The notes beneath the pieces were generated by a model that was not told the DNA's origin, did not search any database, and was given only the letters and a program-made list of their open reading frames with translations. Made by a program: the position numbers and the translations under genes. From Nocardiopsis sinuspersici (lineage in GTDB: Bacteria > Actinomycetota > Actinomycetes > Streptosporangiales > Streptosporangiaceae): 57,094 nucleotides of DNA. The stretch lies in the NCBI GenBank assembly GCA_008638415.1, contig VWVT01000026.1, forward strand, positions 1 to 57,094, read 5' to 3'. This document shows positions 8,510 through 19,585 of the stretch, in pieces (the first letter of the stretch is position 1; every line of letters begins with the position of its first letter).

Positions 8510-8685
8510 CTCTTTGACGTTCCGCGAGGGCGGAGGAGATCAATGAGCCGGGGCCTCCCGAACGGGTGGGCGAACGCCACCCGCTGCTTACGACGCTACG
8601 CGTCCGTGCTCCCGTTTCCAAGGGACCTCCCCCTCCGCGCGGTGAACTCCGCGTGAAGAGGGCGGCCCCCGGAAGGACCCGGGGA

Positions 8686-9447
8686 TCAGGATCCGTAGCG
8701 GCGGTTGCGCGCGCCGTACGAGCGCAGTGCGCGCAGGAAGTCCACTCTGCGGAAGGCAGGCCAGAAGACCTCGCAGAAGTAGAACTCCGAGTGCACGCTC
8801 TGCCACAGCATGAAACCGGACAGGCGCTGCTCCCCCGACGTGCGGATGAGCAGGTCGGGGTCGGGCTGACCGCGCGTGTAGAGATGCCGTGCGATGTCCT
8901 CGATGTCCAGGCGCTCGGCCAGCTCCTGGATATCGGTGCCCTTGGCCGCCTCCTCGTGGAGGAGGGACCGAACCGCATCAGCGATCTCACGTCTACCTCC
9001 ATACCCGACGGCGACGTTGACAACCAGGCCCGGGTTACCGGATGTGGCCGCCTCCGTCTCCTTGAGCTCGCGGGCGGTGGAGTCGGGCAGGATGTCGAGG
9101 GCTCCGACGGGGCGCGTGTTCCACCCCTCCTCGCGCAGCCGGGCGATGGTCTGCTCGATGATGCGCACGAGCGGACCGAGCTCGGACTCGTCGCGGGTGA
9201 GGTTGTCGGTGGACAGCATCCAGAGGGTGACCACCTGGACGCCCACCTCGTCGCACCAGCGCAACAGCTCGAAGATCTTGTTCGCACCCGCCTGGTGGCC
9301 CTGTTCGGCCCCCTGGAGGCCGCTGCTCTTGGCCCAGCGCCGGTTGCCGTCCATGGCCACGCCGACGTGGCGGGGGATCTCCTGGCTGGTCAGCCTGCGT
9401 TCAAGACGCCGCTCGTACAGCCAGTACAGGGGGTCACGCATCCCCAT
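8686..9447 (-). CDS. uppS: Isoprenyl transferase, cis-prenyltransferase (UppS family)
   Basis: A 253-residue (Z)-isoprenyl diphosphate synthase that condenses isopentenyl diphosphate units to make the polyprenyl carrier, or a short Z-prenyl primer, for cell-wall synthesis. The catalytic signature MDGNRRWAK is at 32-40 (Asp33). The C-terminal substrate region contains DLLIRTSGEQRLSGF and ends with the conserved FWPAF segment. The start is ATG at 9447 with GAAAGG upstream. Actinobacteria usually carry two paralogues, a long-chain decaprenyl and a short-chain farnesyl type. Sequence alone does not settle the chain length, so the symbol denotes the family. Confidence 0.9.
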   Translation of the reverse strand: MGMRDPLYWLYERRLERRLTSQEIPRHVGVAMDGNRRWAKSSGLQGAEQGHQAGANKIFELLRWCDEVGVQVVTLWMLSTDNLTRDESELGPLVRIIEQTIARLREEGWNTRPVGALDILPDSTARELKETEAATSGNPGLVVNVAVGYGGRREIADAVRSLLHEEAAKGTDIQELAERLDIEDIARHLYTRGQPDPDLLIRTSGEQRLSGFMLWQSVHSEFYFCEVFWPAFRRVDFLRALRSYGARNRRYGS

Positions 9448-9537
9448 TGGCGAAACCTTTCAGAGCTGGATGGGACAGCACACCGCTGGAAAGGATGTGT
9501 TGACGGGGTTGGTTCCAGCGTAGTTCGCCCGCGGGGA

Positions 9538-10152
9538 CTACGTCACAGCCAGGGACTTGCGCACGTGCTTGCGCCCCTGGTGGATACGGGACTTGACCGT
9601 GCCCAGGGCCAGATCGAGCTCGGACGCGATCTCGTTGTAGTCCATCTGGCACAGGTCGCGCAGGACCAGGGGGGCCACCAGGTTGGGGCGGTCCTTCTCC
9701 AACTGGTCGAGGGCCTCCAACAGGTCGATACGGGAACCCGCGATGACACTGGTCGTGCGGGGGTCGCTCTGGTGGGGCATACGCTCGGCCTCGGTGGGGA
9801 ACTCGGCCGAACGGCGCTTCATCGAGCGGTAGGTCTGCCGGGCGGAGTTGGACACCACCGTGTACAGCCAGGTGGTGAACAGGGAGTCGCCCTTGAAGCT
9901 GTCGATCTTGCGGGCCACGCGCAACAGCGCGTCCTGGCACGCCTCCTCGGCGTCCTGGCGGTAGGGCAGGAAGCGTGCGCACCGGCGCAGCACCTCGGGC
10001 TGGATCCGCCGGAGCAGGGCGTCCAGGGCCACGGCGTCGCCGGCCTTGGCCTGGCGCGCGAGCTCCTCCAACTCCTCGTCGACGTTGCTGGCCACCCGGC
10101 GCCGGGGCGCGGGGGTCGTCTCCTCGTTGTCTGCGTGGTCACTACTGCGCAT
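9538..10152 (-). CDS. ECF-type RNA polymerase sigma factor
   Basis: A 204-residue sigma-70 family protein of ECF type. Region 2 spans about 45-110 (FLPYRQDAEEACQDALLRVA then FKGDSLFTTWLYTVVSNSAR) and region 4 about 140-195, with the helix-turn-helix YNEIASELDLALGTVKSRIH. No anti-sigma factor gene is adjacent. The divergent neighbour is a transmembrane Ser/Thr kinase, which raises the possibility of phosphorylation-based control, though this is only inference. The start is ATG at 10152, with GGGAGAG upstream. Confidence 0.9.
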   Translation of the reverse strand: MRSSDHADNEETTPAPRRRVASNVDEELEELARQAKAGDAVALDALLRRIQPEVLRRCARFLPYRQDAEEACQDALLRVARKIDSFKGDSLFTTWLYTVVSNSARQTYRSMKRRSAEFPTEAERMPHQSDPRTTSVIAGSRIDLLEALDQLEKDRPNLVAPLVLRDLCQMDYNEIASELDLALGTVKSRIHQGRKHVRKSLAVT

Positions 10153-10464
10153 GGCTGGTCTCTCCCTGACTGACGGCAGACGTCCGGCCGTCCGCTGCGG
10201 ACGCGTGTGCGCCCGTCTGTTTCGAGGGTCACACGTGTATGGGACGTCTACGGTCCCCGTCCGGCTCCGCCCCCGCGAAAATCCACATTTCCTCGCGGCC
10301 GTTCACACGGCGCGGAATCCGTCGGGCCGTCTTCGGTGTCCATGGCCGAAGGATCCCGGTACCACCCGGTGAGGGGATCATATAGACGGTAGGCAATGTG
10401 AAGGTACAGATGGTGTATTAGTGGGCAGCGACCGCGTATTCACCCCCGACAGACCGAGGCGGAA
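10153..10464. other. Divergent intergenic region, 312 bp
   Basis: This region lies between the ECF sigma factor and the kinase. TATAGA (10381-10386) could be a -10 box for the kinase, but no good -35 is paired with it. No RNA element or small gene was recognised. Confidence 0.3.
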
Positions 10465-11832
10465 ATGAGCCAACCGGAGGCCTTCGGACGTTACCGCGTC
10501 ATTCGGCGCCTTGGTTCCGGCTCCTTCGCCACGGTCTGGCTGGCGCAGGACGACCTGCTCAACTATCCGGTGGCCATCAAGGTACTCGCCGAGAACTGGG
10601 CGCACCAGATGGACATCCAGTACCGCTTCCTGGAGGAGGCGCGCATTCTGCGCCAGACCGACTCCACGTGGCTGGTGGCGGTGCACGACGTGGACGTGCT
10701 GCCCGACGGGCGGCCCTACATGGTGATGACCTACGCCGACCAGGGAAGCGTTGCAGACCTCGTCCAACGAGGTCAACTGCCCTTGGACGAGGTCCTGAGG
10801 CTGCTGACCGAGATCGGCCAGGGCATCACCGTGCTGCACAACCACGGCACGATCCACCGTGACATCAAGCCGTCGAACGTGCTGCTCCAGTCGTCACCGG
10901 TGGGTCAGCGGGTGCTGGTGGCGGACCTGGGGTTCGCCAAGTCGATCGACGAGGCCTCGGGGTTCACCGCCGCGGCCGGGACGCCCGGCTACATGTCGCC
11001 GGAGCAGAGCATCCCCGGCGGTGACCTGGACGTTCGCTCCGACGTGTACTCGCTGGGCGCGGTCGCCTACGAACTCATCACCGGCCGGCCGCCGTCGCGT
11101 CCGCCGGTGAGGATTCCCCCTGGCCGGATCCGGCCAGGTCTGCCTCCGGCGCTCGACGAACTCATTCTGTCGGCACTTTCGGTGGACCGGGAAAGCCGTC
11201 CTGCGGACGCCAAAACCTTCACCGACCGGGTCAGGACGATCCGTATGGCGCCCGACCTGCCCCAGGCGGTGCCGTGGTGGCAGCGGTACCGGATGCCGTG
11301 GCAGCGGACGGCGGCGCTGCTGGTATCCCTCGCCGTGCTGACGGGCACCGTCACGGCCTCGGCCGGCAGTCCGGGCCTGTCCCTGACCACGGTGCGCTAC
11401 GCCACCCAGCAGCTCCGCGTGCAGGTGCCGCTGGTGTGGGCCCGCGAGTTCCACACCGGCCGGGAGGTGTACCCGGCGGCCGGGACCGGGTCCGAGCCCG
11501 AACCGGGGCTGCTGGTGGCGACAGACGCCGACGGGTGGTCCTCCGACGACACGCGGTCCTACGGGGTGTACGCGACGGTGGTGCCGGACGACCGCGGCCT
11601 GGGCGGGACCGGCACCGGTCCGTGCGGGAGCGCGCCGAGGGAGCGCGAGCTGGACACCGGCGTCTGGAGGGGCACGGTGTGGGAGTGGCCCGAGTGCGCC
11701 GGCAACGGCTCGTTCAGCAGCGCCGCCGTGCACCAGCCGGGCGTGCCGGGAACCGTGTACCTGGAGGTCCGCCAGCCGGGATACCGCCCCGACCTGGTGG
11801 ACGAGATCATCAACGGCACGTCCGTGAACTGA
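10465..11832 (+). CDS. Transmembrane Ser/Thr protein kinase
   Basis: A 455-residue Hanks-type kinase. The glycine loop LGSGSFATVW is at 16-25, the ATP-binding lysine is Lys39 (VAIKVL), the catalytic loop HRDIKPSN is at 131-138 with Asp133, and the metal-binding DLG motif at 154-156 replaces DFG. The GTPGYMSPEQ segment that follows is typical. One membrane helix is at about 282-303. The C-terminal 150 residues are extracellular, with no PASTA or other recognised sensor domain and two cysteines (CGSAP, ECAG) that may form a disulfide. It probably senses an unknown extracellular signal. Confidence 0.9.
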   Translation: MSQPEAFGRYRVIRRLGSGSFATVWLAQDDLLNYPVAIKVLAENWAHQMDIQYRFLEEARILRQTDSTWLVAVHDVDVLPDGRPYMVMTYADQGSVADLVQRGQLPLDEVLRLLTEIGQGITVLHNHGTIHRDIKPSNVLLQSSPVGQRVLVADLGFAKSIDEASGFTAAAGTPGYMSPEQSIPGGDLDVRSDVYSLGAVAYELITGRPPSRPPVRIPPGRIRPGLPPALDELILSALSVDRESRPADAKTFTDRVRTIRMAPDLPQAVPWWQRYRMPWQRTAALLVSLAVLTGTVTASAGSPGLSLTTVRYATQQLRVQVPLVWAREFHTGREVYPAAGTGSEPEPGLLVATDADGWSSDDTRSYGVYATVVPDDRGLGGTGTGPCGSAPRERELDTGVWRGTVWEWPECAGNGSFSSAAVHQPGVPGTVYLEVRQPGYRPDLVDEIINGTSVN

Positions 11833-11874
11833 GCACGCACCGAGGCCGCCGCCTTCGCCCCTTCTCCTCTTTTC

Positions 11875-11911
11875 CTCCGGCGGGGCCGATGAGTCCGCGC
11901 CCCCGCCGGAG
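11875..11911 (+). terminator. Strong terminator after the kinase gene
   Basis: CTCCGGCGGGG (11875-11885) pairs perfectly over 11 bp with CCCCGCCGGAG (11901-11911) and is followed by TCTGTTCC. It separates the kinase from the hydrolase gene. Confidence 0.75.
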
Positions 11912-11968
11912 TCTGTTCCTGGTGAGGTCCCCGTTCGGTGGGGGCACGCACGAGGAGGAGCAGCGGCC

Positions 11969-12778
11969 ATGGCGAGCACGCACACCCTGGAGACACCCGA
12001 CGGAACCCTGTACTACGAGGTGCGCGGCGAGGGCCCCGTCCTCGTACTCGCGGGCGCTCCCATGGGCGCGGAGGAGTTCGTCCCCGTGGCGGACGTACTC
12101 GCGCGGGACCGCACCGTCCTCACCCACGACCCCCGGGGCATCTCCCGCAGCACCCTGAACGACCCGGAGCAGGACTCCACGCCCGAGCTGCGCGCCGACG
12201 ACGTCGTCGCCCTCCTGGACGCCCTCGGCGCGGACTCCGCGGACGTGCTGGGCTCCAGCGGCGGCGCGGTGACCGCGCTGGCACTGGCCCGGCGGCACCC
12301 CGGCCGGGTCCGTACGGCCGTCGCGCACGAGCCGCCCCTGATGGAGCTGCTGCCCGACGCCGCCGAGCAGCGCGCGGCGATGGAGGACCTCATCGCGACC
12401 TACCACCGGGAGGGCGTGGCCGCGGCCTGGGCCAAGTTCATGGCCAACGCCGGATTCCCGGTGGAGGAGGGCGACGGCGCTCCGGCCGAGGAGCCCTCGG
12501 AGCAGATGCTCGCCGACAGCGCCCGCTTCTTCGCCCACGAACTGCGGGAGACCGCCCGGTACGTGCCCGACACCGACGCCCTGCGCGGCGGCCCGGTCCG
12601 GGTCGTCGTCGGTGTCGGCGCGGACTCCGGCCCCCTGAGCACCTCCCGCTCCTCCGTGGCGCTGGCCGACCTGCTCGGTACCGCGCCGGTCACCTTCCCC
12701 GGCGGACACGGCGGCTTCACCGACGATCCCGAGGGCTTCGCCGCCGTGCTGCGCGGGGTCCTGGAGTCCCGGCGCTGA
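11969..12778 (+). CDS. Alpha/beta-fold hydrolase
   Basis: A 269-residue hydrolase. The N-terminal beta strands are followed by HDPRGISRS. The nucleophile elbow is GSSGGA, with Ser97 the likely nucleophile. The GGHGGF motif near the C-terminus probably supplies the catalytic histidine. The substrate is unknown. The start is ATG at 11969 with GGAGGAGCAG upstream. It converges on the DUF255 gene with only 12 bp between the stops. Confidence 0.85.
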   Translation: MASTHTLETPDGTLYYEVRGEGPVLVLAGAPMGAEEFVPVADVLARDRTVLTHDPRGISRSTLNDPEQDSTPELRADDVVALLDALGADSADVLGSSGGAVTALALARRHPGRVRTAVAHEPPLMELLPDAAEQRAAMEDLIATYHREGVAAAWAKFMANAGFPVEEGDGAPAEEPSEQMLADSARFFAHELRETARYVPDTDALRGGPVRVVVGVGADSGPLSTSRSSVALADLLGTAPVTFPGGHGGFTDDPEGFAAVLRGVLESRR

Positions 12779-12790
12779 GACGGCGGGGAC

Positions 12791-14824
<2,034 letters not shown>

Positions 14825-14915
14825 GCTCCAACTCTGCCATCCGAAGCCGGGAGCCGTCTGCCTCCCGGGGCGGGAACCGTCCCGTTCCCGCTGGGTCAGG
14901 GCGGGAGACGGTCCC

Positions 14916-15158
14916 TCAGGTCCGCGGGGCGGTGTCCTCCGCGGAGGCGTCCCCGGAGGAGGACCTCACGGCGAAGTCGTCGTCCTTGGGCAGGGCGCGG
15001 AGCTTGCCCATGAGGCTGCGCATGAGGAAGTACAGCCCGACGCCGATCGCGAAGACGACGAGGAAGCCCAGGACACCGGGTGTCACGGTGTCGCTGTTGA
15101 GTTCGAAGTCGCTCGCCAGCACCGTCGCGGACGGGAGAAGGGTGTTCATACCGCTCAT
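14916..15158 (-). CDS. Small single-pass membrane protein coupled to mca
   Basis: An 80-residue protein with a short N-terminus, one hydrophobic helix at about 27-47 (GVLGFLVVFAIGVGLYFLM) and a charged cytoplasmic tail. Its ATG (15158) overlaps the mca stop as ATGA, implying translational coupling; an in-frame ATG three codons on is an alternative start. No family was recognised, but the tight coupling suggests a membrane role linked to mycothiol conjugate processing. Confidence 0.7.
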   Translation of the reverse strand: MSGMNTLLPSATVLASDFELNSDTVTPGVLGFLVVFAIGVGLYFLMRSLMGKLRALPKDDDFAVRSSSGDASAEDTAPRT

Positions 15159-16033
15159 ACTCTCACTGCTTCTCGGACGCCCGCGAAGAGGTCCTTCTCA
15201 GGGACCTCGGTGTCCACCGTCGAACGCACCAGGTGGTAGTCCTCGGTCGGCCAGGCCTCCGCCACGACGTCGTTGGGCACGGCGAACCAGAACCCGTTGG
15301 GGTCCACCTGGGTGGCGTGCGCCTTGAGGGCCTCGTCGGCGAGGTCGAAGTACTCGCTGCAGTGCACGCGCGTGGTGATCTCCCAGCGGGGGCGCTCGCG
15401 GTCCTTGAGCCTCTTCATCCACTCCTCGAAGGGGTTCTCCATGCCGCGCGAGGCGAGTATGTCGGCCAGGGCCTCGAACCGCTCGGGCGGGAAGGACACG
15501 AAGTAGTACAGCTTGAGCGGCTGCCAGGGCTCGCCCGCGTCCGGGTAGGCGTCGGGGTCGCCCGCGGTGTCGAAGGCGTGCATCGACACCTTGTGGGTCA
15601 TGATGTGGTCGGGGTGCGGGTAACCGCCGTTCTCGTCGTAGGTGAGGACGACGTGCGGGCGGAACCGGCGGATGGACGCCACGAGGGGTGCGGCGCCCTC
15701 CTCGACCGGGAGGGTGGCGAAGCTGCCCTCCGGCAGGGGAGGCAGCGGGTCGCCCTCGGGCAGGCCGGAGTCGACGAAACCGGCGAACTCCTGCTGGACG
15801 CCGAGGATCTCCCTCGCCCGGTCCATCTCCTCACGGCGGACCTGGGCGATGTTCTCACGGATCTCGGGACGTTCCATGGCGGGATTGAGGATGTCGCCGC
15901 GTTCGCCACCGGTCATGGTGACGACCAGCACGTCGACGCCCTCGTCCACGTAGCGCGCCATGGTGGCCGCGCCCTTGCTGGATTCGTCATCGGGGTGGGC
16001 ATGAACGGCCATAAGGCGCAGGCGCTCGGACAA
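15155..16033 (-). CDS. mca: Mycothiol S-conjugate amidase
   Basis: A 292-residue LmbE-fold zinc amidase that cleaves mycothiol S-conjugates to a mercapturic acid and GlcN-Ins. The zinc-binding AHPDDES motif is at 12-18, with GGYPHPDHIM further on. MTGGERGDILNP and the length match Mca rather than MshB. The preferred start is TTG at 16033: AAGGAG lies nine bases upstream, and the resulting MSERLRLMAVHAHPDD matches the usual N-terminus. The upstream region has a SigR-like promoter, consistent with the disulfide-stress role of mca in Streptomyces. Confidence 0.9.
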   Translation of the reverse strand: MSERLRLMAVHAHPDDESSKGAATMARYVDEGVDVLVVTMTGGERGDILNPAMERPEIRENIAQVRREEMDRAREILGVQQEFAGFVDSGLPEGDPLPPLPEGSFATLPVEEGAAPLVASIRRFRPHVVLTYDENGGYPHPDHIMTHKVSMHAFDTAGDPDAYPDAGEPWQPLKLYYFVSFPPERFEALADILASRGMENPFEEWMKRLKDRERPRWEITTRVHCSEYFDLADEALKAHATQVDPNGFWFAVPNDVVAEAWPTEDYHLVRSTVDTEVPEKDLFAGVREAVRV

Positions 16034-16156
16034 CGAAGGGTTCTCCTTGACTAGTGGCCGGACGCGGGGCGCGGCCGTCCGGCTCCCCGGTGCCCGGATC
16101 GGACGACTCACGCGCGGGCCGCGTGGGGAGGCTGTCAGGTCGGGGATATCTTAGAC

Positions 16157-16184
16157 AACACCGTCCCCTTGTTCGGAGATTCCC
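16157..16184 (-). promoter_or_regulatory. SigR-like promoter driving mca
   Basis: Read on the minus strand, GGGAAT (16184-16179) is followed after 19 nt by GTT (16159-16157). This matches the SigR/SigH oxidative-stress consensus GGAAT-N18/19-GTT. It would start transcription about 115-120 bp upstream of mca and overlaps the leader of the divergent DUF4307 gene. Confidence 0.5.
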
Positions 16185-16185
16185 G

Positions 16186-16647
16186 ATGCAGCCGACCCCG
16201 GAAGAAGACGCCGTGAACAGTGCCGACGAAACCCCGGCCGACACCGCGGCCGAATCCCCGGTCCGTGCCGCGCCGGCGCCCGCGCTGCGCAAACGCCACG
16301 GCAACGGCCCGGTCTTCTTCGTCATCGCCGCCGTGTTCGCGGTGGTGAGCGCGGTCGGCTGGGGCTACTCCGTGATGAACTACAGCGGTCTGGGCGGCGG
16401 CGTGTACCACCAGGTGGTGTCGTATACGGCGCCCACGCCCCAAGAGGCGACCATCGTCTACGAGGTGAACAGCAGGAACGGCGCCGAGTGCCTGATCGTG
16501 GCACTGGACGAGAAGCTCGTCGAGGTGGGCCAGGCGGACAGCGATGTCGAAGCCGGGAACCGAACGGTCACCACGACCGTTGAGACGCTTCGTCAGGCTG
16601 CCACGGTAGAAGTGGCCTCGTGTAGGGAACAAGGTTCACAGGACTGA
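16186..16647 (+). CDS. DUF4307 membrane protein
   Basis: A 153-residue protein with a charged, Ala/Pro-rich cytoplasmic N-terminus, one membrane helix at about 42-63 (VFFVIAAVFAVVSAVGWGY) and an extracellular beta-rich domain with a cysteine pair (AECLIVAL and ASCREQ). The size and features match the actinobacterial DUF4307 family, which is often found beside mca. Its function is unknown. The ATG at 16186 has GGAG eight bases upstream; a GTG ten codons on is an alternative. Confidence 0.8.
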   Translation: MQPTPEEDAVNSADETPADTAAESPVRAAPAPALRKRHGNGPVFFVIAAVFAVVSAVGWGYSVMNYSGLGGGVYHQVVSYTAPTPQEATIVYEVNSRNGAECLIVALDEKLVEVGQADSDVEAGNRTVTTTVETLRQAATVEVASCREQGSQD

Positions 16648-16717
16648 TCCACCGAGCCCCTTCCCACCGGCCGGCAGCACCGGTGAGACGTGAGTACCCG
16701 TGCGCCACGGCGCACGG

Positions 16718-16726
16718 TGATATTCT
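16718..16726 (+). promoter_or_regulatory. Extended -10 promoter for greA
   Basis: TGATATTCT is an extended -10 element (TGN followed by TATTCT at 16721-16726), 58 bp upstream of the greA start. No good -35 is present, as expected for an extended -10. Confidence 0.4.
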
Positions 16727-16783
16727 CGTAAGTTCAGCTCAGGCCGCTTGGTGGCCTCTGCTACTAGTACACAAGGAGTTCCC

Positions 16784-17284
16784 GTGACCCAGACCCGCGA
16801 TGACAACGTCACCTGGCTCACCCAGGAGGCGTACAACCGGCTCAAGTCCGAGCTGGACCACCTGTCGGGGAGTGGGCGCATCGAGATCGCGGAGAAGATC
16901 GAGGCGGCCCGGGAGGAGGGCGACCTCAAGGAGAACGGCGGCTACCACGCCGCCAAGGAGGAACAGGGCAAGATGGAGGCCCGCATCCTCCAGCTCACCG
17001 AGATCCTGCGCACCGCGCGGGTCGGCGAGGCGCCCCGTACCGAGGGCGTGGTCGGCCCCGGCATGACCGTCACCGTCAAGTTCGACGGGGACGAGGACGA
17101 GGTCACCTTCCTGCTCGCCTCCCGCGAGGAGAGCGGCGCTCCGATCGATGTGTACTCCCCGAAGTCACCTCTGGGGTCCGCCATCAACGGCAGGCGTGTG
17201 GGGGAGAAGGTCAGCTACCAGCTCCCGAACAACAAGAGCCTGGGAGTCGAGATCATCGACGCCGTTCCCTACACCGGCATGTGA
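16784..17284 (+). CDS. greA: Transcription elongation factor GreA
   Basis: A 166-residue Gre factor that rescues backtracked RNA polymerase by stimulating transcript cleavage. The N-terminal coiled coil includes the tip acidic pair (EEGDLKENGGYHAAKEEQG, about 44-62), followed by the C-terminal FKBP-like domain with SPKSPLGSAINGR. The start is GTG at 16784 with AAGGAG upstream. It stands alone and is followed by a strong terminator. Confidence 0.95.
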   Translation: MTQTRDDNVTWLTQEAYNRLKSELDHLSGSGRIEIAEKIEAAREEGDLKENGGYHAAKEEQGKMEARILQLTEILRTARVGEAPRTEGVVGPGMTVTVKFDGDEDEVTFLLASREESGAPIDVYSPKSPLGSAINGRRVGEKVSYQLPNNKSLGVEIIDAVPYTGM

Positions 17285-17387
17285 CACACCCAGCGGATCA
17301 GGTGGGGGGCGGCGTCCAGCCGCCCCCGCCGCTTTCGGGGGTGTTCCCCGGCCGGGGCGCCCCGCCGCGGACGCGTCCGCTCCCCGA

Positions 17388-17433
17388 GCGAAAGGCCTCC
17401 GAAGGGAAAGGGATCCCTTCGGAGGCCTTTCGC
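17388..17433 (+). terminator. Very strong terminator after greA
   Basis: A perfect 19-bp inverted repeat: GCGAAAGGCCTCCGAAGGG (17388-17406) pairs with 17415-17433 around an 8-nt loop. It lies about 100 bp beyond the greA stop and upstream of the RDD gene. Confidence 0.85.
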
Positions 17434-17526
17434 GTCGTAGTCTCGTCATAGTCTCGAAGAGCCCCCCCGCGTACCGGCTTCCGCAGGCCGTCCCACCGAC
17501 GAACCAACCGAGGAACCTCCGCCGCC

Positions 17527-18213
17527 ATGCCCCCGACCCACTGGAATCCCAAGGATCCCCGTCCCGTCGCGTATCCGCCCCCGAACGGGGGGTGGGGCCC
17601 CGCCCCCGGCCAGGGCGCTCCCCCGCCCGGTCCCGGCTGGGGCCGGCCCGTCTCCGGCCCGCCGCAGGGCTGGCCGGGCCCCGGCATGCCGCCGGGACAA
17701 GGTATGCAGCCGGTCCAGGGCATGCCGCCGGGGCAGGGCGCGTCCCCGCCCGCCGGGCCGGAGCCGGCCACCTTCGGCCGCCGCCTGGCCGCCCGCACCA
17801 TCGACTACGTCCTCGCGCTCTTCGCCGCCGCGGCGTTCTTCGTCGTCATGGCCGTCGTGACGGTGGTCCTCACCGGCAGCGACCAGACCACCGACGCCGA
17901 GGGCACCCTGTGGGCCGTGCTGTTCGTGTTCGGCTGGGGCCTGCTGCTGTTCTTCTACGACTGGCTGTACCTGGTCACCTGGGGCCGCACGCTCGGCAAG
18001 ATGATGGTCGGGATCAAGGTGGTGAGCGCCGCCGACGGAGGAAGGCTCAGCCAGGGACAGGCGCTGGGCCGCTCCGCGTTCTTCGGACTCCCCCAGTCGC
18101 TGCCGGGCCTGGGCCACGTCTTCACCATGGCCGAGTCCATGGCCGCGTTCGGCGACCGGCGGAACCGCTCCCTGCACGACCGGGTCGCCGGGACCGTGGT
18201 CATCCGCACCTGA
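17527..18213 (+). CDS. RDD family membrane protein
   Basis: A 228-residue protein. The first 80 residues are a Pro/Gly-rich cytoplasmic tail with MPPGQG repeated (about 54-72). An RDD domain follows, with FGRRLAARTIDYVLA opening the first helix, hydrophobic segments at about 95-120 and 125-145, and LHDRVAGTVV at the end supplying the conserved Asp-Arg. RDD proteins are of uncertain function; some are proposed transporters or antiporters. It converges on the FIST gene, 18 bp between stops. A direct repeat TAGTCTCG (two copies around 17439-17457) lies in its upstream region. Confidence 0.85.
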   Translation: MPPTHWNPKDPRPVAYPPPNGGWGPAPGQGAPPPGPGWGRPVSGPPQGWPGPGMPPGQGMQPVQGMPPGQGASPPAGPEPATFGRRLAARTIDYVLALFAAAAFFVVMAVVTVVLTGSDQTTDAEGTLWAVLFVFGWGLLLFFYDWLYLVTWGRTLGKMMVGIKVVSAADGGRLSQGQALGRSAFFGLPQSLPGLGHVFTMAESMAAFGDRRNRSLHDRVAGTVVIRT

Positions 18214-18231
18214 GGGCCGGCCGCCCCGCTC

Positions 18232-19383
18232 CTACCCGAAGGCCAGCAGGCAGGCGGTGAACCCGTGCACGTGGTTGACGCCGCCGACCGGGCCGATCTC
18301 CCCCGCGGCGAAGAATCCGGCGACGGAGCCGGCGCCGAGGACGCGGTGGACCGCGAGGACGTCGTGGTCGGCGTGCGGGAAGAAGGAGGAGCCGCGGCCG
18401 TTGCAGGAGAAGAGCAGGCCGGCGCCGACGGAGTGCTGGGCGCCGAAGTCGGTGAGGCGCCGGGCGAGGTCCTCGTCGGCGGTACCGGCGTCGCGGACCT
18501 GGAAGCGGACGGTCTGGCCGATCTCGACCATGTCGCCGATGGTGAGGGCGCCGAGTTCGGGATCGGCTCCGGCGAGGGTGCGGATGAGGAAGTCGCCCTG
18601 CTCGTGGGCGTCGGCGTACTCGTCCATGGCGATACCGACGTGCAGGCCCTGCTCTGCGAGCACGCGGTCCTCCTCGGAGAGGTCCTCGACCAGCTCCTCC
18701 AGCTTCTCGTAGGCGCTGACACCGGCGAGTTCGAGGAGGAGGTTGCCCTCGGCCTTGGTGACCGTCATGGCCGGGCCGACGGGGCGGCAGCCCTGGCTGA
18801 CGACGGCGCCGAGGACGTTCTCGCCGCCGACGAGGATCCCGATGGCGCCGTTCTCGGCCACCTCGCCCTCGCAGAAGAGCCGCACGGACTCCTCGCCGCG
18901 CATGCCGTCGGCCATGCCGCCGACGAGGGGGAGCCCGCCGAGGGCCTCGGTGGACTCGCGGACGAAGGCCTGTGTGGGGAACTCGTAGGGGTTGGTGAGC
19001 AGGACGGCGGCGCGGTCACGCGGCCCCGGCTCGCGCATGCCGACGACGGCCAGGTGGTCCTCCTCGATGATGGTGTCCAGGCGGAACGGGGTGATCTCGA
19101 CCCCGGGCAGGCTGGCGCACCACACGCTGACCGCGCCCTGGCCCTCGACGCCCCGGCCGCCGCCGATGACCCCGGTGGAACTGCATCCGAGGGTGACGGC
19201 GTCCCCCGCCAGCTCCATGACGCGCCCGCCCGCGAGGGTGACCTCATCGGGGTCGGCGCCGCAGACGAAGAAGCACACCAGGTCGGCCGGACCGTCCACC
19301 TGTTCCAGGGCGTCCAGTACGGCGCGCTCGGCCGCGTTCACGAGGTCGGCCCCCGTCTTCAGTGCATCGCCGAACCGTGCCAC
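18232..19383 (-). CDS. FIST-domain sensory protein
   Basis: A 383-residue protein with FIST N-terminal and C-terminal domains. FIST-N features include LVCFFVCG, LGCSSTGVIGGGRG and LPLVGGMADG; FIST-C features include FSCNGRG, the aspartate-rich HADHD, and GFFAAGEIGPVGG near the C-terminus. FIST domains are thought to bind small ligands, perhaps amino acids. The start is set at GTG 19383 because the codons further upstream encode a basic, non-conserved stretch; the ribosome binding site GGGTGG is modest, so the start could be slightly different. Confidence 0.85.
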   Translation of the reverse strand: MARFGDALKTGADLVNAAERAVLDALEQVDGPADLVCFFVCGADPDEVTLAGGRVMELAGDAVTLGCSSTGVIGGGRGVEGQGAVSVWCASLPGVEITPFRLDTIIEEDHLAVVGMREPGPRDRAAVLLTNPYEFPTQAFVRESTEALGGLPLVGGMADGMRGEESVRLFCEGEVAENGAIGILVGGENVLGAVVSQGCRPVGPAMTVTKAEGNLLLELAGVSAYEKLEELVEDLSEEDRVLAEQGLHVGIAMDEYADAHEQGDFLIRTLAGADPELGALTIGDMVEIGQTVRFQVRDAGTADEDLARRLTDFGAQHSVGAGLLFSCNGRGSSFFPHADHDVLAVHRVLGAGSVAGFFAAGEIGPVGGVNHVHGFTACLLAFG

Positions 19384-19585
19384 CAACTGCCACCCCCGGT
19401 TTCGCCGGCCCTCACGGCCGGACGCAGGACTCCGTCGTCGTGTCCCATTCTTCCACCACAGCGCCAATCGCGGGGTCCGACGGTGCACGGGCCCGGCCCC
19501 GGAGCGGGGCGGGCGCACGGGCGGGGCGATGCCTGCGGCCCCGGGGAAGCCGGGGGACTCCGTCGGCGCGGGGCCCGCTCCGGGA

